Of a stretch of DNA of 64,000 nt, positions 43,943 to 53,037 are shown piece after piece. This stretch comes from Chlamydia suis (GTDB lineage Bacteria; Chlamydiota; Chlamydiia; Chlamydiales; Chlamydiaceae). How positions within the stretch are numbered: position 1 is the first letter of the stretch; every line of letters starts with the position of its first letter. The stretch covers positions 372,001-436,000 of the forward strand of contig NZ_LT821323.1 of assembly GCF_900169085.1 (NCBI RefSeq). Direction: 5' to 3'. A program made the position numbers and the translations under genes. Below the pieces are notes generated by a model. It did no database searches. It had not been told where the DNA came from and saw only the letters and a list, made by a program, of their open reading frames with translations.

Positions 43943-45649
43943 TCACGCATACAAGAGCTTATAAACCTCTTCGTATGTTTTCGCCCGCAATAGCTGTTTC
44001 GTTAGCCGAGAGCACTCCTTTGCATTCAAATCTAACAGTCTCCTTTTCAAAGAATTTATTGCGGGAGTTACAACGGATAGTTCCTGTACTCCAAACCCTA
44101 AAAACATCGGCAAAAGAGCGGGATCTCCAGCCATCTCCCCACATACAGACACGGGGACATTTCTTTGTTTTGCCCGAGCTAAAACATGATGAATCATTCT
44201 AATGACAGAAGGATGTGGAACTCGAGTACAAATGCCAGGAAGAGAACGTTCTCGAGAAGTGCCTAGTGTATATTGAGCAAGATCGTTAGTTCCCAAAGCT
44301 ATAAAGGTACTTTCCTGTAAAATCTCCTCTATCATCCAAACGGCAGAAGGAATCTCTATCATGCTCCCCCAAAAAACATTTTCACTCACCCCTTTTTGCT
44401 GTTGGACTTCCTCTTGAAATATTTTTTTCACCAAAATGATCTCTAAAGCATCCACCACTCCAGGAATCAAAACCTTTAATTTTCCTTTTCGAGACGCTAT
44501 AGCGATTGCCTGTAACTGTCCTCTTAAAACAGTCTCTTGTTCCAACAACCAACGCACAGATCGATGAGAAGAAGAAATAAAGGGACAAGTTTTATCTTCT
44601 CCAAAATCAAACAATCGCAATACATTAGTGCCAGAACAAGAAAATTGCACCAATGCAGTGTATTGAGCAATTTGCTCTTCAACAAAAGGTAAACGTCCTA
44701 AAGAAAAAGCCATAAACTCCGAACGGAACAGACCTATAGCCGTTCCTGGAGACTCTTTGGCAATAGCCGGAAGCTCATTCACACTCACTATTTGGGCTGA
44801 AAGAGAAATACGCGGAAGAGTTTTTTCTATCGAAATGGGGACGGTAACAGAAACGGCCGCAGGCTTCCTATAATAGGTTTGAATCGTACTCAACTTAGGA
44901 TTGAATGTGATCTCCCCCCTATCGCCATTAATAAGAACCACAGTCCCATTATACTCTTTGATTTTGTCCCAAGATTCTGAAGCAAAATTAGCTACATAGG
45001 GAATGTTTTTTGCTAATGAAACGATTGCTGTATGAGAAGTTTTCGATCCTTCTAGAGACACAAACCCTCTAATATACTTAGGGTTTGCATTAGCAGCCTC
45101 CGAAGGAGTAAGCTCTTCCGAAAAAACTATTAGATTCTGATCAGACTCTCCTAGGGAACTTTTATGCTGGCAACATAAATGTCCTATTACACGATTAGAA
45201 ATATCATGGATATCCTGAACGCGATCTACAGCCGCAGCTGTTGTCTTCTGCACCGCACATAAAGATCTCTCGATCTCTCCCATTACAGAAGAAAAAACAA
45301 ATTCTGCATTCTTACGATCTTTTCTGATTGTTTTAACCACCTCTTCTGTAAGAAGAGGATCTTTTATAATCTCTAGGTGTGCCTGCAAAATGGAAGCAAT
45401 TTCCTGATAGCCCTGCTTCCCCTTAGCTTCTTTTTCTAAAGCAGCAAGGTCCGATCGAGACCTCTTCAAAGCCTTGTAATAACGATTGATCTCATGTTCC
45501 ACTTCTTCCTGAGGAAGCGTTAGCTCTCGTATTCTTAAAGAGGTTTTCCCTAGCAATAAAGCCTTTCCTAACCCGATCCCAGGAACAATGGGTTCTCCAA
45601 ACATTACAAATTCTTGCTGCAACTCCCAGTTTTGATTCGTAGTGCTCAT
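43943..45649 (-). CDS. ptsI: PTS enzyme I (phosphoenolpyruvate-protein phosphotransferase)
   Basis: Transfers phosphate from phosphoenolpyruvate to HPr. It is 568 aa, near the usual 575. The phospho-histidine site is [15 protein letters not shown] near residue 205. The substrate-binding C-terminal domain has [31 protein letters not shown] and the final [20 protein letters not shown] with its catalytic Cys. Its ATG directly follows the ptsH stop (TAA then ATG), so the two genes are coupled. Chlamydia has no complete sugar PTS that I know of; a regulatory role is usually suggested, and no sugar permease gene is nearby. Confidence 0.96.
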   Translation of the reverse strand: MSTTNQNWELQQEFVMFGEPIVPGIGLGKALLLGKTSLRIRELTLPQEEVEHEINRYYKALKRSRSDLAALEKEAKGKQGYQEIASILQAHLEIIKDPLLTEEVVKTIRKDRKNAEFVFSSVMGEIERSLCAVQKTTAAAVDRVQDIHDISNRVIGHLCCQHKSSLGESDQNLIVFSEELTPSEAANANPKYIRGFVSLEGSKTSHTAIVSLAKNIPYVANFASESWDKIKEYNGTVVLINGDRGEITFNPKLSTIQTYYRKPAAVSVTVPISIEKTLPRISLSAQIVSVNELPAIAKESPGTAIGLFRSEFMAFSLGRLPFVEEQIAQYTALVQFSCSGTNVLRLFDFGEDKTCPFISSSHRSVRWLLEQETVLRGQLQAIAIASRKGKLKVLIPGVVDALEIILVKKIFQEEVQQQKGVSENVFWGSMIEIPSAVWMIEEILQESTFIALGTNDLAQYTLGTSRERSLPGICTRVPHPSVIRMIHHVLARAKQRNVPVSVCGEMAGDPALLPMFLGFGVQELSVVTPAINSLKRRLLDLNAKECSRLTKQLLRAKTYEEVYKLLYA

Positions 45650-45979
45650 TTACAACTCTCCGAATCCAGAATTAAAAGCCTCTGCAAGTTTCTGCATCAC
45701 TCGAGGAGCCGAGCGGCCTTTTATGCGCACAACAATCTCACCGTTGTAGGAAGCTCCCAGCATAAGAATACTCATAACACTCCTAGCATTCACAGTCTTT
45801 CCCAAATAGGTAAGAGTGGCTTCGCACTCTTCGCCTTCAAACATTTTCACAATAGTTCCTGCCGGACGTACATGTATCCCCGAAGGATTGCGTATAGTGA
45901 AAATAGCTGTGAGTTCCCCATCCCCCCTAAAAGGAGCTTCCACAGGGCTATGAAGAACCCAATCATTCCCCCCGCTCAT
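45650..45979 (-). CDS. ptsH: Phosphocarrier protein HPr
   Basis: Phosphate carrier between enzyme I and its targets. I chose the ATG at 45979 (MSGGNDWVLHSPVEAPFRGD), with GGAAG 6-8 nt upstream, giving 109 aa; the frame is open to 46030. An N-terminal extension of about 21 residues precedes the normal HPr fold. His36 in SGIHVRPAG is the phosphorylation site, and Ser67 in NARSVMSILML corresponds to the Ser46 site used by HPr kinase. Both regulatory residues are intact. Confidence 0.95.
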   Translation of the reverse strand: MSGGNDWVLHSPVEAPFRGDGELTAIFTIRNPSGIHVRPAGTIVKMFEGEECEATLTYLGKTVNARSVMSILMLGASYNGEIVVRIKGRSAPRVMQKLAEAFNSGFGEL

Positions 45980-46113
45980 AGTTTGCTTCCTTATATTCGT
46001 AAAAACAAAACGATAATAGGCTAAATCCAATCAAAAAGACATGATATTCCGTCCTTAAAACGGCTTTTTAAAGCTAAAAAAGACTTCTAGTTTTCGTATT
46101 GCTAATATGTTTT

Positions 46114-46886
46114 CTAAGTTTTTTGACCTAAAAGATACTGTTCTAACCAAAGTAAAAACGTGTGGTAATGGTCATCAGAACCTATTTCCGGGAAAGAAAG
46201 TTTTCCATACAGAAATTGACTCTGGTTATCTAAGCACACATTATATGAAGGGAAATATTGCTGGATCTTAGTATCTATGATGAAGCAACGGCAATCTGCC
46301 ACACCGTACTGAGCATAAAAGGGAAATATTCCTAAAGAACTACAATTATCTTCGCGAACAATTTTTCCCTTTCCTAACAACTCCTCTCTAAGAAGATACT
46401 GCGCTCGCGCTAAATAACGATAAGGGAAAATGCCCACCTCTCCTTCTCGAAAAAATCCATTGTGAATAGAGAAAAAACGTTGATAGGTCTCATCTCCTAG
46501 CTTCGGGAAAACCACCCCACGAGTCTCAAAAGGGGGAGCCCCTATGTACATTAAGCCTTTATAACTGTACACCATTTGCACGCTATAGGGAGCAGACAAG
46601 CTATTTCGAACTATCCTGACATCCAAATAGCTCAAAGAGGAAAAAAATGACAAATACCGGGGAAATCGCTATCCTCAACGCCCAATGCAGAAAACCAGAA
46701 GTCTTGAAGTAGTTCAATCCGATCTGCTTGAGATAAGCCCACCAGCTCATACCATCCCCTCGGCAATCTCGGAACTTTAGCAGACAACTCTTCCCAAGCA
46801 AATGTTCTGCGCATCTGCTCCAGAGAAAAAACTTCTACCTGTTGCTTAGAAAAAGCTGATGTTAAGCCATCTTTGTACCACTGCAT
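46114..46886 (-). pseudogene. CT338-like gene interrupted by a poly-T frameshift
   Basis: Two overlapping frames that appear to be one gene. The first runs 46886-46632 (84 aa, MQWYKDGLTSAFSKQQ..., with GAGG before the ATG) and ends GICHFFPL. The second is open from 46653 to 46114 (179 aa, MSFFSSLSYLDVRIVRN...). At 46641-46647 the coding strand has seven T. With eight T the first frame would continue HFFSSLSYLD into the second, giving 257 aa, about the size I recall for C. trachomatis CT338. The function is unknown; PRLPRGWYELVGLSQADRI has an SMI1/KNR4-like flavour but I am not sure. It may be a real pseudogene, a phase-variable tract, slippage-corrected, or a sequencing error. Confidence 0.7.
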
Positions 46887-48376
46887 TCCAAACCTCGTTA
46901 CATCGCTTATCTGCCTTATGGGTAAGGCTGTTAAATTCTTGCTCCGTTTTTCGAAGACAACATCCTTTCTTCATCGGAGGAGCCTACTGGTGTGCTGGTA
47001 TGCTCACCCATACGGCTCCTATCTGCTGTGCTCTTTTGATTGTAGCGCTCCATCCTTTTATTCCCAAACGCTGTTTAAAAACGCTTCTTTTCTTTTTTTT
47101 CTGTTTCTGTTGCCCATTACTCTTCTCTCCTTTTGTAACCTCCATTTCTCATAAACAGCGAGCCCCTTCCCTTTCAAAAATACGTGTAACCAAAGGTCCT
47201 GCCTCCGGTTATTTTGTAATTAGCAAGACAGGTAGCCACTCGTATTCAGGAATAGCTACTTCTCTAAAAACTAGGGATAATCACTCCTTCCAGAATCTTC
47301 CTTGCTCGATTATCTCTCCTTTTCCTCTGGATGAACAAACCCTTTACCACTTACACGGAATCATCTCCAAATCATCATGTCCCATTACTTTCCGCGTATC
47401 AAAAATACAGGATCAAACAACGCGTCCTTACTCTGAACTTAAAAACCTCTCCTCTTTCAAGGAGACCTTCCGCACTAGTCTTCACCAGCGATTTCTCAAA
47501 TTATTCCCAGACCAGGATATCGGCAAATTTTCCTCTAGCCTGATCATTGGAACAGCTCTCCCTTATAAACAGAAAGAACTTTTCAAAAGCAAAGGACTCT
47601 CCCATCTTTTTTCCGTATCAGGATGGCATTTTTCCTTGTTCGCGAATGCTCTATTCTTTTTATTTGGCTCTCTTACCCCTAAGAGGAGATGTCTCCTCAC
47701 ACTTTTCTTATTATCGCTTCTCAATCTCATTTTCCCAACGTCTCCATCCGTACTTAGAACCTGGTTTTCTTCTATTCTCTTTTGTCTAACGCCTTTCACT
47801 GTAGGACACTGTTCTAGCTTAAATCGCTTGGGCATTAGTTTTATTTGCTGCTCTTTACTTTTCCCTATAGAATCTCCAGGTTTAATCCTTAGCTTTTTAG
47901 CTACTTTAGGCATTTTATTTTTCTTTTCCCCTCTAATACGCTTCTTCTATTACCCCTGGGAATCCTTATTCGGCGCTCGATGGTTCCTCTTTCCTCTTCG
48001 TTTTTTGTTTACAGCACTATCTATTTCTATCTCCGCGCAGCTTTTTATTATTTTCCCTATGATTCGCATGTTTAAAACCCTTCCCTTAGACGGGCTAATC
48101 TTCAACTTATTCTACCCTTCTCTCGTTATCCCCGTCTTCCTGCTGGTCCCTTTCTCATTTTTTAGCCCGATTTTATCCAAAGTTTCTGCATCGTATATTG
48201 CATGGATCCTTGATCTTCCTTGCCTACATGCTCCCAATATCCTCATCACATTAACATCAGCTCCTTTACCTTTGGAATGGATTATGCTTTTCTCTATCTT
48301 CCTTTTTTACCTAGGAGTATTTCTGTCGATAGGAAAGGCTTCTAACCCATCTGTTGAGCACTCAGTAATCATCTGA
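46859..48376 (+). CDS. comEC: ComEC/Rec2-family DNA uptake membrane protein
   Basis: Inner-membrane channel family for import of single-stranded DNA in competence. The 505-aa product is highly hydrophobic with about 9-11 membrane segments. The family block is FKSKGLSHLFSVSGWHFSLF near residue 245. An N-terminal region with an OB-like domain (residues about 95-190) precedes it. The C-terminal metallo-beta-lactamase domain of longer ComEC proteins is missing, so this is the short form. The start at 46859 overlaps the 5' end of the divergent CT338-like gene by 28 nt. Recombination between Chlamydia strains is well known, so an uptake role is plausible. Confidence 0.85.
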   Translation: MLSHLCTTAFQTSLHRLSALWVRLLNSCSVFRRQHPFFIGGAYWCAGMLTHTAPICCALLIVALHPFIPKRCLKTLLFFFFCFCCPLLFSPFVTSISHKQRAPSLSKIRVTKGPASGYFVISKTGSHSYSGIATSLKTRDNHSFQNLPCSIISPFPLDEQTLYHLHGIISKSSCPITFRVSKIQDQTTRPYSELKNLSSFKETFRTSLHQRFLKLFPDQDIGKFSSSLIIGTALPYKQKELFKSKGLSHLFSVSGWHFSLFANALFFLFGSLTPKRRCLLTLFLLSLLNLIFPTSPSVLRTWFSSILFCLTPFTVGHCSSLNRLGISFICCSLLFPIESPGLILSFLATLGILFFFSPLIRFFYYPWESLFGARWFLFPLRFLFTALSISISAQLFIIFPMIRMFKTLPLDGLIFNLFYPSLVIPVFLLVPFSFFSPILSKVSASYIAWILDLPCLHAPNILITLTSAPLPLEWIMLFSIFLFYLGVFLSIGKASNPSVEHSVII

Positions 48377-48393
48377 ATTCATGCAAAAAAAAA

Positions 48394-48413
48394 GCGCTCC
48401 CCTTTGGGAGCGC
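48394..48413. terminator. Bidirectional intrinsic terminator, comEC / pdhAB
   Basis: GCGCTCCC at 48394-48401 and GGGAGCGC at 48406-48413 form a perfect 8-bp GC-rich stem with a CTTT tetraloop. On the minus strand a run of nine T follows the stem; on the plus strand CTTTCTCTTTT follows. It sits between two convergent genes and should end both transcripts. Confidence 0.88.
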
Positions 48414-48443
48414 CTTTCTCTTTTCTCATCTTACGCTTAGCAT

Positions 48444-50480
48444 TCAAAACTCTGCCAAAGATTTTGCTGCTTGAAAAATCGTTTCTTTTTGCGGAAGCAC
48501 TTCATTCTCTAGCACTTTAGAATAAGGAACTGGAGAATGAAGCCCCCCTATCCGTTTAATCGGAGCATCTAGATACCTGTAAGCTCTCTCCGCTACCAAG
48601 GCCACAAGCTCACTGCCAAATCCACAAAACTCTGCAGCCTCATGAACAACTAGTAATTTCCCGGTTTTTTTCACAGATTCACAAACGGTAGTGAAATCAC
48701 AAGGAACTATCGTTCGCAAATCAATTACTTCAACAGAGATACCTAATCCCAGAAGGTCCTTCGCGACCTCCACACTCATGACTAAGGACATCCCCCAAGA
48801 AACAATCGTTAAATCCGTCCCGGAATGCACAATCCGAGCTTGCCCAAAAGGAAGAATATAATCAGAAGAAAATACAGGCGTTGTACTAAACTGTCTTCGC
48901 TGATACAAAGCCTTATGCTCCAGGAATACCACAGGATTGGGATCACGAATCGCAGCTTTTAATAGAGCCTTAGCATCAGCAGCATTTGAAGGATACGCCA
49001 CCTTCAATCCCGGGCAATGCGCAAGAAACGCTTCTATACTCTGAGAATGATAAGGCCCTCCTTGAATATATCCTCCACAGGGAGTTCTTATCACAATGGG
49101 CACCTCCCACTCTCCAGCAGAACGGTAATAGATACTTGACGCCTCAGAAAATAACTGATTAATTCCCGGCCAAATATAATCTGCAAACTGAATTTCAGCG
49201 ACAGGCTTATGGAACCCATCAAAAGCCATTCCAATAGCTGTTCCAATAATCGTAGCCTCTGCCAAAGGCGTATTGAAACAACGGGTTTCTCCGAATCGCT
49301 CCGTTAGAGTTCTTGTGACTCCGAAAACCCCTCCCTTATTCCCAGCAACATCTTCTCCAAAAACAACAACACCGGGATCTCTCTGCATCTCTTCCACTAA
49401 AGCCTCTGTTATAGCATCACGCATAACTCGAGGCTCAGACTCCTGTAGAGAGGCGCATTTTAGAGAGTTTTCATAATCTATCAGGGAAACATTATATGGA
49501 GCAAACACCTCGTGTTTAGAAGCTCCCTTACAAGGGAAAGGAACCCTCTCAGCAAGCTCACAAGCTCTGCTAACATTCTCCTGAAGTTCCATTTTCATTT
49601 GCTCAATAGTTTCCTGCGAAACCCCAAAATCCTGAAGCAAAGATTGTTCTAAACGCACTAAGGGATCCAGGGCTTGACAATGCAACAACTCCTCTTCCGA
49701 ACGATATGTAGTCTGGTTATCCGAATTACTATGAGCTTCCAACCGCACCACATTGACAATCACTAAAGCAGGAATGTGCCGGAGCCTTGCATTGGAAACC
49801 GCACTCTCAAAAGTTTGTGTCAAAGCAGATAAATCCCCCCCATCTACCTCATATGTAGCCAACCCAGAATAGCTTTTACCAAGAGCAACCAAGTCCGCAC
49901 CACATTGATCTGCGAATGGAACTGAAATAGCCCATTGATTATTCTGTATGGCCACTACAAGAGGGAGCTGATGTAGCGATGCAAAATTTAGCATCTCATG
50001 GAATTCCCCTTGAGAAGTGGAGCCGTCACCCCCTGATACATAAACAACTTCACTTTTCCCGGAATTTTTAACCCCCCATGCACGCCCTGCCGCTTGCAAA
50101 AACTGTGTTCCTACAACACTAGATTGGCAACATATACGAAGCTTTTTATGAGAGTAGTGGTAAGGCATCATTCTGCCTGCAGAATGATTTTGTGTTGTCC
50201 GCGCTAAAAAAGAGGCGAAGATCTCAGAAAGATCACATCCCAAACCTAATGGGAATCCCTGGTCACGGTAATAAGGAAAAGCCCAGTCCTTCCCAGGTAT
50301 CAGACTTTTCGCCGCTACTACGCCTGCAAGCTCATGACCAGCGCAAGATAATTGAAAGGAGCCTCCTGAGCCACTCTGACGAGATAATAACAACATCTTC
50401 CGCTCAGAGAATCTCAAAGTCCATGCCAACCTGAATATATTCTCAATAGCAGAATCTAATTGACATACGGAGTGTCTCAC
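48444..50480 (-). CDS. pdhAB: Fused 2-oxoacid dehydrogenase E1 alpha-beta
   Basis: A 678-aa fusion of the alpha and beta subunits of an E1 component (pyruvate or branched-chain 2-oxoacid dehydrogenase). Residues about 1-325 are the alpha part, with the thiamine diphosphate motif GGDGSTSQGEFHEMLNFAS ending in IQNNQWAIS. Residues about 350-678 are the beta part: VVVFGEDVAGNKGGVFGVTR, PLAEATIIGTAIGMAFDG, IRTPCGGYIQGGPYHSQSIE and a C-terminal domain with VHEAAEFCGFGSELVALVAE. Substrate is uncertain: C. trachomatis CT340 is annotated as an oxoisovalerate or pyruvate dehydrogenase fusion, as I recall. The E2 and E3 partners are not in the window. It lies 34 nt downstream of dnaJ. Confidence 0.92.
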   Translation of the reverse strand: MRHSVCQLDSAIENIFRLAWTLRFSERKMLLLSRQSGSGGSFQLSCAGHELAGVVAAKSLIPGKDWAFPYYRDQGFPLGLGCDLSEIFASFLARTTQNHSAGRMMPYHYSHKKLRICCQSSVVGTQFLQAAGRAWGVKNSGKSEVVYVSGGDGSTSQGEFHEMLNFASLHQLPLVVAIQNNQWAISVPFADQCGADLVALGKSYSGLATYEVDGGDLSALTQTFESAVSNARLRHIPALVIVNVVRLEAHSNSDNQTTYRSEEELLHCQALDPLVRLEQSLLQDFGVSQETIEQMKMELQENVSRACELAERVPFPCKGASKHEVFAPYNVSLIDYENSLKCASLQESEPRVMRDAITEALVEEMQRDPGVVVFGEDVAGNKGGVFGVTRTLTERFGETRCFNTPLAEATIIGTAIGMAFDGFHKPVAEIQFADYIWPGINQLFSEASSIYYRSAGEWEVPIVIRTPCGGYIQGGPYHSQSIEAFLAHCPGLKVAYPSNAADAKALLKAAIRDPNPVVFLEHKALYQRRQFSTTPVFSSDYILPFGQARIVHSGTDLTIVSWGMSLVMSVEVAKDLLGLGISVEVIDLRTIVPCDFTTVCESVKKTGKLLVVHEAAEFCGFGSELVALVAERAYRYLDAPIKRIGGLHSPVPYSKVLENEVLPQKETIFQAAKSLAEF

Positions 50481-50514
50481 AGCAGCTCCCTCTTAGATAA
50501 AAGGCTCCTTATTC

Positions 50515-51693
50515 CTATACAGCAAAGTCTGAAAAAAAGCCTTTGATTTTATCTAAAAAACTACGTTTTTTAGGAAAATTTTCTGCCTTTTCTGTGGTTG
50601 CAAACTGTCTTAACAACTCTTTTTGCTCATTAGACAAATGCTGCGGAGTCTCTACAGATATTTTTACCAAAAGATCTCCTCTAGTCTTCCCGTGCACATT
50701 AGGGAATCCTTGCCCTCTCACTTTAAGGACTGTGCCACTTTGGATACCTTCTGGAATACTCAAACGACAGGTTCCTTCCTTCAGTAGGGTGGGAATTTCT
50801 TTCTTAATCCCTAAAGCGGCATCAACAAACCCGATAGGAAGTTCCAAAACCAAATCATCCCCATGACGCTCAAAAACAGGATGCGGCTCTACATCGATGA
50901 AAACGTAAAGGTCCCCCGCAGGAGCTCCATTTTGCCCTGCGTCTCCGTAACCCTCCATTTTCAATCTCATTCCAGAATCTACTCCAGCAGGAATATTGAC
51001 ATGAACGCTACGTTTATCTTTGACACGACCTTGCCCTCGGCACACAGAACAAGGATCTGTAATCACACGCCCCTCTCCACTGCAATCGGGGCAAGTAGAA
51101 GCCATGGAGAAAAATCCTCGACTTTGCACCACCTGACCAGAGCCTTTGCATCGATCACAAACTTTCACACCCTTTGCGGTCTTTGCTCCACTACCAGAAC
51201 ATGTATCACAAGACTTATAACCCGAAACTAAGAGCTCTTTCTCAACGCCCCTCGCCGCCTCTTCAAAGGATAGCGTGATATGCACCTTCTTGCTAGCTCC
51301 TTGTCGAGCTCCTTCAGAACCTCCGCGCATTCCGAAAGCTTCTCCAAGGCCTCCAAATAGCCCCTCGAAGAAACCTCCTCCGCCGCCGCCAAAATCGCCG
51401 CCGAAAGCCCCCATAAAGGTTCGTAACGCGTCTTCCATGTTTCCCATGCCAGCGCCACCAAACCCTCCGGCACCAGCAAATGGCCCGTCCTTGCCATAAC
51501 GATCATAAGACTCTCGCTTCTGCGCATCACCTAACACTTCGTAGGCTTCAGAAACCTCTTTGAAACGTCGCTCTGCTTCTGCATCTCCAGGATTCTTATC
51601 CGGATGGTACTTCACCGCGAGCTTACGATAAGCTTTCTTGATTTCTTCAGGAGTAGCAGTCTTAGCTACACCCAGGATAGTGTAGTAATCCAT
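50515..51693 (-). CDS. dnaJ: Chaperone protein DnaJ
   Basis: Hsp40 co-chaperone of DnaK. The 392-aa product has all parts: J domain with HPD (YHPDKN, residues about 28-33), a Gly/Phe-rich linker (residues 75-125, with runs of Gly), and four zinc motifs ([32 protein letters not shown]). The peptide-binding C-terminal domains complete it. It follows rpsU by 27 nt. No CIRCE operator was seen in the short spacer, so it is probably transcribed with rpsU. Confidence 0.97.
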   Translation of the reverse strand: MDYYTILGVAKTATPEEIKKAYRKLAVKYHPDKNPGDAEAERRFKEVSEAYEVLGDAQKRESYDRYGKDGPFAGAGGFGGAGMGNMEDALRTFMGAFGGDFGGGGGGFFEGLFGGLGEAFGMRGGSEGARQGASKKVHITLSFEEAARGVEKELLVSGYKSCDTCSGSGAKTAKGVKVCDRCKGSGQVVQSRGFFSMASTCPDCSGEGRVITDPCSVCRGQGRVKDKRSVHVNIPAGVDSGMRLKMEGYGDAGQNGAPAGDLYVFIDVEPHPVFERHGDDLVLELPIGFVDAALGIKKEIPTLLKEGTCRLSIPEGIQSGTVLKVRGQGFPNVHGKTRGDLLVKISVETPQHLSNEQKELLRQFATTEKAENFPKKRSFLDKIKGFFSDFAV

Positions 51694-51720
51694 GACAAAA
51701 CACCACTAACAAAGATTTTC

Positions 51721-51897
51721 CTAACGACCTCGATACTTAGCAGCAGCTTTAGACTTGGCTCGTTTTTTAACAGAAGGTTTGTCGTAAAATCTATGAGACT
51801 TGGCAGTCTTTAAAATTCCTTCTTTATCAATCTTTTTCTTTAAGATTCTTAGAGCTCGATCTATAGGCTCTCCAACTCTGACTTTAACACTGGGCAT
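51721..51897 (-). CDS. rpsU: 30S ribosomal protein S21
   Basis: Small, very basic 30S protein needed for initiation on the mRNA platform. I translated it by hand: ATG at 51897, TAG at 51721-51723, 58 aa, starting [20 protein letters not shown] and ending [13 protein letters not shown]. Length and sequence fit the S21 family well. It lies between tsaB and dnaJ on the minus strand. In many bacteria rpsU heads a macromolecular synthesis operon; here it precedes dnaJ. Confidence 0.96.
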   Translation of the reverse strand: MPSVKVRVGEPIDRALRILKKKIDKEGILKTAKSHRFYDKPSVKKRAKSKAAAKYRGR

Positions 51898-52097
51898 GAA
51901 TAACCTTATTTCGTGAATGGTTTTATTTAATAACGCGCACCTAGCTCAAACGCGCAGGAGCAGGGGATTGTAACACCACTTTTATTTAGGCTTCAAGAGA
52001 TACTTAGGTTACGCAACCTGATTTGAATTATCAAAATTATCAAACAAGTAAATAAAACTCTTGAAAGAGGCTCTTTTTCCAAATGATGGAAGATGCC

Positions 52098-52730
52098 TTA
52101 AAAAAAAGACGAAATACTCCGGTAATCTAAATTTATCGCAAAGCTTTGAGACAGAGAAAACTGCGCAACGATATATTTGCGAATTCGATCTATACAAGGA
52201 GCGACTTTTTTTACCGAAATATGGGGAGAAAAAAGCTCTATAAAATACGCGGGATCCGGAGAGACTACCTGGCAACATCCTTTGTCCAAGCAATACTGTA
52301 AAGCTTCGGAATAAGGCAATAAAATTCCTGGAAAACCATTTTCTTTGCTAAAGAAAAATCCATCTGCGGAAAGCTCTGAATTCAGAGCCACCACCCCACC
52401 CTTTTTCCCTAGAGGCAGCAAAAGAGCCGTCTCTCCATCGCCTGCGGAAAGATACCCCTCCAAAGAACTATAGCCAACTAAAGGAACATTTTGGGCGGAA
52501 GAAAGTCCTTGAGCGAAAGCTACACCTACTCGAGTTGCAGAAAACCCTCCGGGCCCAATAGCAACCCCGATCCCCTGAAAAGACAAATCTAAATCACTAA
52601 AAATAAAATTTAAGGTTTGCGCTAAATCTGGCCCCGCAGGCAAAGACCACACCTTCAAAACAGCTTGACAATCAACATAGGCCAAAAACGGTTGAGAACC
52701 TGAAGTGTCTATAACGAAGTACTTATGCAC
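52098..52730 (-). CDS. tsaB: tRNA threonylcarbamoyladenosine biosynthesis protein TsaB
   Basis: Partner of TsaD in making t6A37 on ANN-decoding tRNAs. I chose the GTG at 52730 (VHKYFVIDTSGSQPFLAYVD), because AGGA lies 8 nt upstream, over the TTG at 52754; this gives 210 aa. The N-terminal actin-like nucleotide-binding domain starts FVIDTSG. The signature GVAIGPGGFSATRVGVAFAQ matches the TsaB/YeaZ pattern (GPGSFTGLR in E. coli). The C-terminal part is divergent. It is followed by rpsU after a 200-nt gap on the minus strand. Confidence 0.88.
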   Translation of the reverse strand: MHKYFVIDTSGSQPFLAYVDCQAVLKVWSLPAGPDLAQTLNFIFSDLDLSFQGIGVAIGPGGFSATRVGVAFAQGLSSAQNVPLVGYSSLEGYLSAGDGETALLLPLGKKGGVVALNSELSADGFFFSKENGFPGILLPYSEALQYCLDKGCCQVVSPDPAYFIELFSPHISVKKVAPCIDRIRKYIVAQFSLSQSFAINLDYRSISSFF

Positions 52731-53037
52731 GTCCCAAATCCTGGTTGATTTCAAGCAAAATTGTAACTATTAAAACTGTTTAAGTTCAAAAAATCAATTC
52801 TCCAACATCAAAAAAAAACGAATCTCGCTAAAAAAACTATTTACAATTCAACAAAACAGCTTGAAATTCTTTTAACATCTCTTCGCTACATTTTACAAAA
52901 ACCCCGCCAAACCTTGTCGTGTTAGATGCACTAATTGTTGTGATTTTGTAGTATATCAAGAAGAAGAAGTAATATTAAATATGTGCACACAACCCTTGCT
53001 CTTCCAAGGATTTTGAACTAGTTGCCCAAGGACAATT
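52731..53037. other. Divergent intergenic region, tsaB / lon
   Basis: 307 nt containing no supported gene. It must hold the promoters of both genes. AT-rich; I see no perfect sigma-factor boxes and no CIRCE repeat. AAGGA directly before the lon GTG is the only clear signal. Confidence 0.5.

Noticed and set aside
51228-51530. 100-aa minus-strand ORF within dnaJ
   Set aside because: It overlaps the dnaJ Gly-rich region in another frame; the DnaJ frame carries all family motifs.
50515-51900. CIRCE/HrcA operator before dnaJ
   Set aside because: The 27-nt rpsU-dnaJ gap is too short and no CIRCE inverted repeat was seen upstream of rpsU.
52009-52293. 94-aa minus-strand ORF overlapping the tsaB 3' end
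   Set aside because: It overlaps tsaB in another frame, has no ribosome-binding site and no recognisable domain.
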